From NCBI GenBank assembly GCA_036268055.1, contig DATAUW010000013.1, positions 186,001-250,000 of the forward strand: a stretch of DNA of 64,000 nt. Direction: 5' to 3'. The translations under genes were made by a program, and so were the position numbers. Positions 1 to 7,098 of the stretch are shown one piece after another (the first letter of the stretch is position 1; every line of letters starts with the position of its first letter). This DNA is from Verrucomicrobiia bacterium (GTDB lineage Bacteria; Verrucomicrobiota; Verrucomicrobiia; Limisphaerales; Pedosphaeraceae). Below the pieces are notes generated by a model. The model made no database searches, was not told the origin of the DNA, and worked only from the letters and a program-made list of their open reading frames with translations.

Positions 1-383
1 CCGCCGGTATAGTTAAATTCGATCATCGAAGCGCCGACCGAACCGAACAACTGCGTCGTCATGGATTCGTTGCCGTCAATCAACGCGCCGTTGCCCACTC
101 CTGAATCCACACCGATAAAAAGAAAATATTGGTAGATTCCCGCCGGCACGGTCGCAGCCTGGTCCGCCCATGCTGACACGGTAAAAAGATCATCCGCGTT
201 GGTCGCGGTGATGGACTGTTGTTCGGTGCTGGAGGTGGCCTCAAACTGCGGATCGGAATTAAAGGCGTCCTGAAACACCGGATAGGCGGAAGCGGAGAGC
301 GCGAGTGAAAGCGGCAAAAGAACTGCGGCTAACTTTGAGCCCGTGCGGCGCGTGGAATTTGCCGGGAACTGAGTGATGGTCAT
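1..383 (-). CDS. Secreted protein, N-terminal part only (runs off the window)
   Basis: Reading the minus strand from the ATG at 383 gives an open frame of 127 codons that is still open at base 1, so only the N-terminus is here. It starts with a basic segment (MTITQFPANSTRRTGSK), then a hydrophobic stretch ending in ALSASA, which is a clear Sec signal peptide. The mature part (starting about YPVFQDAFNSDP) is polar, rich in T, S, G and D, and resembles exported beta-rich proteins, but I do not recognise a family. Upstream, at 448-490, lies a 43-bp element that also precedes the PEP-CTERM gene ending at 1587. The two genes are therefore probably co-regulated, and this one may also carry a sorting signal at its missing C-terminus. 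Confidence 0.75.
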   Translation of the reverse strand, partial: MTITQFPANSTRRTGSKLAAVLLPLSLALSASAYPVFQDAFNSDPQFEATSSTEQQSITATNADDLFTVSAWADQAATVPAGIYQYFLFIGVDSGVGNGALIDGNESMTTQLFGSVGASMIEFNYTG

Positions 384-447
384 ATTTGATGGTGTGGTTG
401 CTGGTTGTCGTGCTGTTGGAGAGAACGTGACATAAGCAACGCCAAAC

Positions 448-490
448 GGGAATGGACTCCTAGACTGACTACATGGATAATTGACCGGTA
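448..490 (-). promoter_or_regulatory. Putative AraC-type operator, copy 1
   Basis: This 43-bp element is 39/43 identical to the one at 2412-2454. Read on the minus strand it contains TTATCCAT and GAGTCCAT as direct repeats whose starts are 21 bp apart, two helical turns. That is the usual architecture of an AraC/XylS-family site. It lies 64 bp upstream of the secreted gene starting at 383 and just beyond the stop codon of the AraC-type gene at 511-1398. The assignment to that regulator is inference. Confidence 0.55.
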
Positions 491-510
491 AAACGAAAAA
501 GAAATTGGGC

Positions 511-1398
511 CTAGACGTTGTATCGCCGCCGATGCTCGGAAGGCGAATGTCCATGCAGCTTTCGGAAGGCGCGCGAGAAATAAAATTGCTCGGAAAACCC
601 AAGCTGGTCGCTGATGGCTTTGATGGACAAATTTGTGCTGTTGAGCAGTTGCACCGCTCGCTGCATGCGCAGGTGGTTCAGATACATCAGCGGTCCATAA
701 CCCGTCGCGCGGCGGAAAATCGTGGTATAATGCGAGCGCGATAAATTCACCACCGCCGCGAGCGTGGAAATGCGCAGCGGCTCGCGCAGATGCTCTTTCA
801 TGAACTCGATGCTCTTCGCGGTGCGCTCGCGCACGTCCGTTTCGCCGTGCCAGAATTCATCCTTGTGCCGCAGTATCAATCCCATCAAATGCGCGAGCGA
901 ATGAGCCGCGTAGGTCAGATGCGTCAACGTCGAGCCGTGTTCCAGCCCTTCGAGCACGTCTTCAAAAAGAGAAAATAATTGCACGTCACCGCCCAATCGC
1001 ACGACTGGCTTCTCAGGTTTGACTTCGAGCTTCTCCAGATAGAACGGCACGTTTTGGCCAATGGCGTGAAACCAGTGGATCGTCCACGGTGTTTCGCGCG
1101 ATGCGCCGTACGCGTGAGGCGTCGCCGCGGGGATGACCAGCAACTGGTCCTTGGCGATCTCGTGCTTGCGTCCGGCCATTTCGCACCAACCACTCCCGCG
1201 CGCGCAATAAATAAAAATCGTTTCCGGGCAACCGCGCTCGCGCGTGCATTTGTGTCCCTGCGCTTTCGGATAAAATCCGGCATCAGTCGGCAGCAAATGT
1301 TTGAGAAGCGGTTGCTGCATGGCCATCGCCACGACCGGACGCGGCACCACCACGAGACGTTCTCCCGGAAAACCCTCCTGCTTTTCTCTACGTTTCAT
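511..1398 (-). CDS. AraC family transcriptional regulator
   Basis: A 295-residue protein with the two-part layout of AraC regulators. Residues about 45-150 look like a cupin-type ligand-binding domain (GSGWCEMAGRKHEI, then VIPAATPHAYGA). Residues about 195-293 hold two helix-turn-helix units ending in the AraC signature (AISDQLGFSEQFYFSRAFRK, then HGHSPSEHRRR). The ATG at 1398 is kept because the segment FPGERLVVVPRPVV is a normal N-terminus for this subfamily. The ligand is unknown; a sugar would be typical. Near-identical candidate operators flank the gene at 448-490 and 2412-2454, each upstream of a minus-strand secreted-protein gene, so it probably controls those neighbours. Confidence 0.9.
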   Translation of the reverse strand: MKRREKQEGFPGERLVVVPRPVVAMAMQQPLLKHLLPTDAGFYPKAQGHKCTRERGCPETIFIYCARGSGWCEMAGRKHEIAKDQLLVIPAATPHAYGASRETPWTIHWFHAIGQNVPFYLEKLEVKPEKPVVRLGGDVQLFSLFEDVLEGLEHGSTLTHLTYAAHSLAHLMGLILRHKDEFWHGETDVRERTAKSIEFMKEHLREPLRISTLAAVVNLSRSHYTTIFRRATGYGPLMYLNHLRMQRAVQLLNSTNLSIKAISDQLGFSEQFYFSRAFRKLHGHSPSEHRRRYNV

Positions 1399-1539
1399 GT
1401 GCCGGCCATGTTTGCCAATCGCGCTGATGTGAATTCCCTATTGATAACACATTCACAGCTATCCAGCAACACACCCAAAAGGGTCGTGCCATTTTGCGAT
1501 AGAGAAGCAAGTCATGAAAATAATCTCCAAACATAAAAA

Positions 1540-1567
1540 GAGCCGCCATTTTTACAAACGGCGGCTC
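1540..1567 (-). terminator. Rho-independent terminator of the PEP-CTERM gene
   Basis: Perfect 8-bp inverted repeat GAGCCGCC/GGCGGCTC with a 12-nt loop. On the minus strand it is followed directly by TTTTTA, and it lies about 20 bp past the stop codon of the gene ending at 1587. Confidence 0.8.
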
Positions 1568-1586
1568 GCAAAAAATAATTGCACTA

Positions 1587-2288
1587 TCAGCGTTTAACCC
1601 GGCGCATGAAAGCTATCGCGCCAATTCCCAAACCGAGAATCCCAAAAGTCGCCGGCTCGGGTACGTCCAGGTTGAAACCCAAATTCGCTACTGGATAAAT
1701 AGCGTCGCTGCCCGATTGGTTCGGCGGTTCAGCGGGATAATTTCCCGCGGAGTCGTAGCGTCCGGCACGGCTGAATTCCCAGCCGGAACCCAGTTGCACA
1801 TACTGTGAACTCCAATCAATTTGCCCCGAATCGCCATCGTCCGGCGACGGATTGGAAATAAAATCGCCCCACGTATCCACGCCATCCACTTGCGCGCCGA
1901 TGACATAATAACTGCCGTAGTTCAACTGCACCGTAGAGGCCAGCGGAACCCACCGATAACCATCAATGAGCGGAGCGGCTGTTCCCGCGGGCACGGTCAC
2001 TTGCGCGATGATGGTTTGGGTGCTGTTATCCCAAAGCGATACGACGTGGCTGTTCGCCAGACCATCGCCACCCTGGTCATAGTAGCCAAGATAATTGACC
2101 TGCGGATAAAAACTGTAGGTCGTGAGGAATATTCCGCCGACCGTGCCGACGAACGAATTTTGCGTGCCGGTATCGAGATTGACATTCGGCGTATAGAGAA
2201 TGCTGTTGTTAGTCGTTTGGGCAATTCCGCTGGCGCCCGTTCCAAGGCACAAACACGCTGCGAGCGTGAGAGGAGATATTTTTTTCAT
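1587..2288 (-). CDS. PEP-CTERM sorting domain protein, DUF4082-like
   Basis: A 233-residue exported protein. Residues 1-23 form a Sec signal peptide (MKKISPLTLAACLCLGTGAS). The body (SFVGTVGGIFLTTYSFYPQ, then DGYRWVPLASTVQLNYGSYY) resembles DUF4082-type beta-sandwich domains found in secreted, possibly carbohydrate-related proteins. The C-terminus is a textbook PEP-CTERM signal: VPEPATFGILGLG, a hydrophobic helix, then the basic tail RRVKR. Such proteins are handled by an exosortase and often end up in extracellular polysaccharide; no exosortase gene is in this window. A clear terminator follows at 1540-1567, and a putative AraC-type operator lies 123 bp upstream at 2412-2454. Confidence 0.88.
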   Translation of the reverse strand: MKKISPLTLAACLCLGTGASGIAQTTNNSILYTPNVNLDTGTQNSFVGTVGGIFLTTYSFYPQVNYLGYYDQGGDGLANSHVVSLWDNSTQTIIAQVTVPAGTAAPLIDGYRWVPLASTVQLNYGSYYVIGAQVDGVDTWGDFISNPSPDDGDSGQIDWSSQYVQLGSGWEFSRAGRYDSAGNYPAEPPNQSGSDAIYPVANLGFNLDVPEPATFGILGLGIGAIAFMRRVKR

Positions 2289-2411
2289 GGTAAGTTGAGG
2301 GAGTTGATGAATCTGAGAGAACTCCCGGCACGAATAAACACAGCATGCGTCAGGGCATTGATTACAGGCCGGGAAATCATCCTTGCATGATTACGCAAAA
2401 CGAAGCCCGCG

Positions 2412-2454
2412 GGGAATGGACAACTAGACGGACTGCATGGATAATTGACCGGTA
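2412..2454 (-). promoter_or_regulatory. Putative AraC-type operator, copy 2
   Basis: Second copy of the 43-bp element (39/43 identical to 448-490). On the minus strand it contains TTATCCAT and TTGTCCAT, starts 21 bp apart, in direct orientation. It lies 123 bp upstream of the PEP-CTERM gene that starts at 2288. The conservation of the TCCAT cores and of their spacing in both copies is what suggests a protein-binding site rather than a random repeat. Confidence 0.55.
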
Positions 2455-2463
2455 GCCAATCCG

Positions 2464-2781
2464 TCAGCCTTTGCGCTGATAGCCAACCGCAACCGAACGA
2501 CGGTCAATTTCGATGACTGAATAGCCCCACGGCAGGTAACGCGACGCGCCTTTGCCTTCGGGATGTTCCACACGCCAGGCGATCACTTTCCAGCCATCTC
2601 CGTCTTTCTTGACTTCCCATTCGGCGCGGTCCGCCCAATTCTCATTTTGCTCAAGCACGCGCCTGGCCACCGCGATTTGCTCGCGATAAGGCCCGTCCGG
2701 GCTTTCCGGCTCGCGCATGCGGGCAATCTCGTGATTGCAGCCGCACAGCAAAATTAAGATGACGATCCAGCGTCGCGACAT
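2464..2781 (-). CDS. Small lipoprotein of unknown function
   Basis: About 105 residues from the ATG at 2781. An upstream start at 2865 is possible in the same frame, but it would place a non-hydrophobic leader before the signal sequence and overlap the neighbouring gene. The N-terminus MSRRWIVILILLCGC is a lipoprotein signal with lipobox LCGC, so the mature protein is probably anchored by a lipidated cysteine. The rest is soluble and mixed alpha/beta (EWEVKKDGDGWKVIAWRVEH), resembling small proteins with a single beta-sheet. I do not recognise the family. It lies 47 bp downstream of the C10 protease gene and could be co-transcribed with it. Confidence 0.7.
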   Translation of the reverse strand: MSRRWIVILILLCGCNHEIARMREPESPDGPYREQIAVARRVLEQNENWADRAEWEVKKDGDGWKVIAWRVEHPEGKGASRYLPWGYSVIEIDRRSVAVGYQRKG

Positions 2782-2828
2782 CCCTAGGGTATCGGCAAAA
2801 GCTCTGCGAAGTTTAAGTGAAGACTGCC

Positions 2829-5800
2829 TTACCGCCCGCAACGGCCCGCCGCGCGCAATGTCCATGTGCCTGGCGATACCGCCGTTGGGTCAACGACCGC
2901 GGTGGAACTCATCGTGCCTTCCGCATTGAGCATCCAGTAACGCGTCTCGCCACCCTGCCCGCGCCAGATGGCATCGGCCGTGCCGTCGTGATTGATGTCC
3001 AGAAAACCCGCGCAACTCCAGTAACCGCTGCGAGTCGCATTTCCCGGCAAAACACGCCCGGCGGAACGCTGAGTCCCATTGGCGTTCAAAATCCAATAAA
3101 CCGCTTCGCCACCGTTGCCCGTCCAAAGAATATCCGCCGTGCCATCGTTGTTGATGTCACTGAAACCGATGACGCGCCAATAATTATTCGCCGTCGCATT
3201 TCCCGGCGCAACCCGTCCCGCGACTCGTTGCGTGCCGTCGGGATTTAGCAACCAGTAAACCACTTCACCGCCGGCGCCAGTCCACAAAATATCCGCCGTG
3301 CCATCACCATCAATGTCCGCAAAGCCCGCGACTTTCCAATAATTATTCGAGGTTGCGTTACCCGGCGCAACCCGCCCTGCGCTCTTGCGCGTGCCGTCGG
3401 GATTGAGCAACCAATAGACCACTTCACCACCGGCGCCAGTCCACAAAATATCCGCCGTGCCGTCACGATCAATGTCCGCAAATCCCACCGCTTTCCAATA
3501 GCCGCTTGATGTCGCATTGCCTGGATACACCCGCGCCGCCGTCTTGAGCGAACCGTCCGCGTTCAACATCCAATAAACTACTTCACCGCCCGCGCCGGTC
3601 CAGAGAATGTCGGAAACGCCATCGCGATCAATATCCGCAAAACCGCAAGGCGTCCAATAGCTCATGTCCAATGTGCCTGTGGAAACATAACCGCTCGACT
3701 TATGCGTTCCGTCCAACTTTAAATTCCACGTCTGCACCTGACCGGTGTTGCGCGTCCAAAGCAGACGCACCGTTCCGGGATCCGCCACGCTGCACGCATT
3801 CGCGCTGGTGCCAAGACTCGCGTATGCCGAACCATTGTTGCCCCAAATCGTATAATAATTCGTCACGTTGCCGGAAGTATCCACGCCGGTGTTTTCATAA
3901 ACCTGCTCTGTGCCGCTATAAACCAAAGTGCCGTCGCTCGAATTCGTGGGATAACGATCCGTGCGCGCGCGAATATAAACCGTGTTCGTCGGCATGCCGC
4001 AATTCGTCGGCGCGGTCCAGCGCAGCCATACACTGTTGGTCAATCCCACCGCGGCGAAGGAGAAACTATTATTCAATGTGATATCCGCGCCAATGACATC
4101 GCCGCTCGCGCTCGTGCTTGAAGTTCCGATCACAACTCCCGTCCGCGTCGCGCTGCCCATGCCGGCCATGACCGCCGTCACCGAATAAGTCTGCGCACTC
4201 GGCACCTTGACGGCGTAGTAACCTTTCGAGTCGCTGGTCGTGGAATAACTTTGTCCGCCACCGGTTGCCGTTACCGTCGCGCCGACCACCGGTGCACTCA
4301 CCGAAGTCGTTATCCGTCCCGTCAACAATTCACCCGTGCCCGTGGGATAAACATTATAAACAATCGTATCAATGATGTTGAAGCCGTAAGGCGTTTCCAA
4401 AAATGGCAGCGCGTACCACGCATTATAAGCGCCACTCCAGCCGAAGTTGATATGATGATAAAGCGTGCTGCTGTCATAGCCAAATCCGTCGCACACGACG
4501 CAATGCCCGTCGCTGCCGCTGGCGCTGATGCCGAACATTACCGGGCAACCGGCGGCGAGATTCGCATCCGTCGGGATGAGCAGATTTCCCGGGTTCAAAA
4601 CATATTTGGCATTCGAGTATTGGAAAACGGAAGTCAACGCCGGAGCGCACAACGTCATGTAAGTTCCCGAACCGCCGGAAGCATATTGCATGTTGACGCT
4701 CACACCCGCGTCATACGAAAGCGCGCCAATCATTTGCCATTGCGCCGCGTTATAACTGCTGAAAGCGGGATTCAACGTCATCAAACTCCAATTATAAGCG
4801 CCACCTGCGCCATCGCCGCCGCGAGTCGTGGCGGAACGGGAAACGCCGTTGACATAAATCGTGCGCGTCACCGAGCCCACGCGCGCCGTAGGAAATTGCC
4901 AGTAACGCATCAACTGAGACATCGCCGTCGCCACGCAGCCGTCCACGACATTATTCGGCGTATAATAATTGAAACAATTCTGCCCGGCTTCCGCGCCCTG
5001 ATCCCAGAGACTTTGCACAAATGGCGAGACGCGCACGTCGGAGACCGAACCTACGCTTCCCGTGAGCACAGGACCACTCGGATCGGGTGCAAAATCATTG
5101 GTCATCACGTCGGGCAGTTCGGCCAGCGGCGGCGGATTGCGCATTAGATTTACCGTCATCGCGTCGTAGATACCATCCGGCACAACGCGATACAGGCAGC
5201 TCGATTCGAGGACGGATTGTTTGGATGTCCACGTCGGCCAAACGATTCCCGAATCTACCGCTTGCCAGGTTTGGCCAAAATCATACGACGCATAAATCGT
5301 CACCGATCCGGAAGAATTATAAGTCAACTGCACATGACCATTTACAATGTTCATGCTTTGGACGGGAATGGCTGAGGCGATCGCATTTGTGGTAACGATG
5401 TCGTTGGTCGGATCTGGATCCGTCGGGGCATTCGCCAGGCTCAAGCCGCCAATCGTTTGCATCGCCGAAGAATTTCCTGACGCCGTCGTGCGCGACGAAT
5501 GTTTTTTATATTTTTCCCATTTCGCTTTCGCCTTTTGGGACACCACGATCACCGCGTCATCATTTGTCGAAACCGGCGTTGTAGAAGCCGTAAGAGAATT
5601 AGCGCCGGAGTTGTTGGCATGGCGGCTTTTTACTTTTTGCAGATGCTCACTGCGCGCAGGGACATCACGATTCAACATCAGCCACAGGGGATTTTCCGAA
5701 TCCGGTTTGAAATCGCCTTTGTCGGCAAACGCGATGACTGGCTCCAATTCATCATCCGCGGGCGTGACTATATACCCCTCGGGCGCGAGATGAATGACGA

Positions 5801-5996
5801 AGAAATTGGTGAAGTTTTCGACGGATTTGATCTGAACGTGAAGCCTGGCCGCGAGATGCGAATGGTCGTCCGCAAGCCACCCCCGCGCAACGGATTCGAC
5901 TGTAGATTTATCAACGGGAGCAGCCGCCATTTGCCGCGTAAGTAACACGACAAGGCCGGTCAATACCCATCCGGTCCATTTCCTTCTAAAGTTCAT
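2829..5996 (-). CDS. Secreted C10 (streptopain-like) cysteine protease with FG-GAP repeats
   Basis: A protein of 1055 residues from the ATG at 5996 (MNFRRKWTGWVLTG); the frame opens at a TTG six codons earlier. A Sec signal peptide is followed by a Spi/propeptide-like region (about 30-130; FFVIHLAPEGYIVTPADDE) that in this family inhibits the enzyme. The catalytic domain (about 320-570) has the peptidase C10 signature DGCVATAMSQLMRYW with nucleophile Cys354, and a catalytic His498 in DGHCVVCDGFG. A carboxypeptidase-regulatory/CnaB-like domain follows (about 575-640), then linkers, then six FG-GAP/VCBS-like units (DIDRDGVSDILW and variants) that probably form a calcium-binding beta-propeller. 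It likely acts outside the cell on proteins. The fusion to a propeller is what differs from SpeB. Confidence 0.88.
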   Translation of the reverse strand: MNFRRKWTGWVLTGLVVLLTRQMAAAPVDKSTVESVARGWLADDHSHLAARLHVQIKSVENFTNFFVIHLAPEGYIVTPADDELEPVIAFADKGDFKPDSENPLWLMLNRDVPARSEHLQKVKSRHANNSGANSLTASTTPVSTNDDAVIVVSQKAKAKWEKYKKHSSRTTASGNSSAMQTIGGLSLANAPTDPDPTNDIVTTNAIASAIPVQSMNIVNGHVQLTYNSSGSVTIYASYDFGQTWQAVDSGIVWPTWTSKQSVLESSCLYRVVPDGIYDAMTVNLMRNPPPLAELPDVMTNDFAPDPSGPVLTGSVGSVSDVRVSPFVQSLWDQGAEAGQNCFNYYTPNNVVDGCVATAMSQLMRYWQFPTARVGSVTRTIYVNGVSRSATTRGGDGAGGAYNWSLMTLNPAFSSYNAAQWQMIGALSYDAGVSVNMQYASGGSGTYMTLCAPALTSVFQYSNAKYVLNPGNLLIPTDANLAAGCPVMFGISASGSDGHCVVCDGFGYDSSTLYHHINFGWSGAYNAWYALPFLETPYGFNIIDTIVYNVYPTGTGELLTGRITTSVSAPVVGATVTATGGGQSYSTTSDSKGYYAVKVPSAQTYSVTAVMAGMGSATRTGVVIGTSSTSASGDVIGADITLNNSFSFAAVGLTNSVWLRWTAPTNCGMPTNTVYIRARTDRYPTNSSDGTLVYSGTEQVYENTGVDTSGNVTNYYTIWGNNGSAYASLGTSANACSVADPGTVRLLWTRNTGQVQTWNLKLDGTHKSSGYVSTGTLDMSYWTPCGFADIDRDGVSDILWTGAGGEVVYWMLNADGSLKTAARVYPGNATSSGYWKAVGFADIDRDGTADILWTGAGGEVVYWLLNPDGTRKSAGRVAPGNATSNNYWKVAGFADIDGDGTADILWTGAGGEVVYWLLNPDGTQRVAGRVAPGNATANNYWRVIGFSDINNDGTADILWTGNGGEAVYWILNANGTQRSAGRVLPGNATRSGYWSCAGFLDINHDGTADAIWRGQGGETRYWMLNAEGTMSSTAVVDPTAVSPGTWTLRAAGRCGR
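2905..3665 (-). repeat. In-frame tandem repeats coding FG-GAP units
   Basis: About six repeats with a period near 159 bp (53 residues) inside the C10 protease gene. Each encodes D-D/N-D-G-AD-ILW-G-GGE-YW. Neighbouring units are highly similar at DNA level, for example around 3273 and 3433, which suggests recent internal duplication and a risk of assembly or length variation. Confidence 0.75.
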
Positions 5997-6237
5997 TCCG
6001 ATCAAATTGGACAACTGACGCTGCTGCCTAAGCTACGCCTGTATTTTTAAGTCCTGATTACCTGAACAAGCCAAACGGCTTGCATGCCTATGGCGACTAA
6101 CGGCAGCTTCTGAGAGGAACTTAAGGAAAACTTTGAAGTTTTTTTGAGACTGTTCGGACGCAGTCTAAAACCTGCCGGATGGCAGGGCGGCGCAACGCGG
6201 TCTCGGCTTATAAAACAAGCGCAGTAGTATAGAAAAC

Positions 6238-7044
6238 TTATTTAACCGGAGACGCATTGGTTTCTGGTGTCGAAATATTTACGGGCGGAACGGCATCGGC
6301 AGCAGCCAGTTCATCGGGCAAAATCGTGATGGCAATGCGGCGGTTGCGCGCGCGGCCTTCCGCAGTTGAATTGTCCGCGATCGGACGAAATTCTCCATAA
6401 CCAACCGCACCGACCCGATGCGCGTCCACCCCGGCTTTCTCCGTGAGAAAATGCACGGCGGCCAGCGCGCGGGCAGTCGAAAGTTCCCAGTTGCTCGCGA
6501 AACGATTGCGTATCGGCACGTTGTCCGTGTGGCCGATGACTTGAATCTTCAGTTCAGGATGACCCGCGAGGATCGTCGCGATTTTACGAAGAACCGATTC
6601 GCCATCCGGTTTGAGAATCGCTTCGCCAGAATTAAACATCACCCGGTCGAGAATATTCACTGTCAACTTCCCTTGAAGTTTTGAAATAGTGACATCCTTC
6701 GATTCCAGGTCGGAACGCATCTCGTCTTCAAGCCCCTTGGCCATCTGGCCCGCCTTCTCTTTTTCCTTTTCGAGATCAGCAACCTGCCCCTGCAACGATT
6801 CGATCTGGCTTTTGTCCTGTTCGTTTTCCGCAAGCGTCGAAGCGAGCTTGGCTTTGACATCGTCAAGGCTCGCGGGCAACGCCGCCATCTCGCGCAAATG
6901 CCCGACTGCCGTCGCCCACAATAAAAGCGCGGCGATCAACAGCGCCCCAAGGATGCCCACAAGCGTCCACGGCAATTTGGCTGGGTTCGCGGCGCGTTTG
7001 CCTTTGGTCGCGTATTCAGTAAATGGTTGATGTTCGGTGCTCAT
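6238..7044 (-). CDS. OmpA/MotB-family peptidoglycan-binding membrane protein
   Basis: A 268-residue protein with a short cytoplasmic N-terminus, one transmembrane helix (about 25-46, WTLVGILGALLIAALLLWA), a long coiled coil (about 55-130, rich in K, E and Q) and a C-terminal OmpA-like domain (about 135-255). That domain holds VIGHTDNVPIR and NWELSTARA, the region that contacts peptidoglycan diaminopimelate. It resembles MotB-like cell-wall anchors rather than OmpA itself, because there is no beta-barrel. It is the last of three minus-strand genes (FecR-barrel, CHASE2 kinase, this gene) separated by 87 and 54 bp, so they may form one operon. A structural or sensing role linking inner membrane and wall is inferred. 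Confidence 0.88.
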   Translation of the reverse strand: MSTEHQPFTEYATKGKRAANPAKLPWTLVGILGALLIAALLLWATAVGHLREMAALPASLDDVKAKLASTLAENEQDKSQIESLQGQVADLEKEKEKAGQMAKGLEDEMRSDLESKDVTISKLQGKLTVNILDRVMFNSGEAILKPDGESVLRKIATILAGHPELKIQVIGHTDNVPIRNRFASNWELSTARALAAVHFLTEKAGVDAHRVGAVGYGEFRPIADNSTAEGRARNRRIAITILPDELAAADAVPPVNISTPETNASPVK

Positions 7045-7098
7045 CTGCCTGGTGCGATTTAATCACAGAGCCGGTGAGCGTCAACGGGAAGAATTATT

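Noticed and set aside
2905-3665. Regular repeats that could suggest a CRISPR array
   Set aside because: The period is about 159 bp, the repeats are in frame and code FG-GAP units; there are no spacers and no cas genes.
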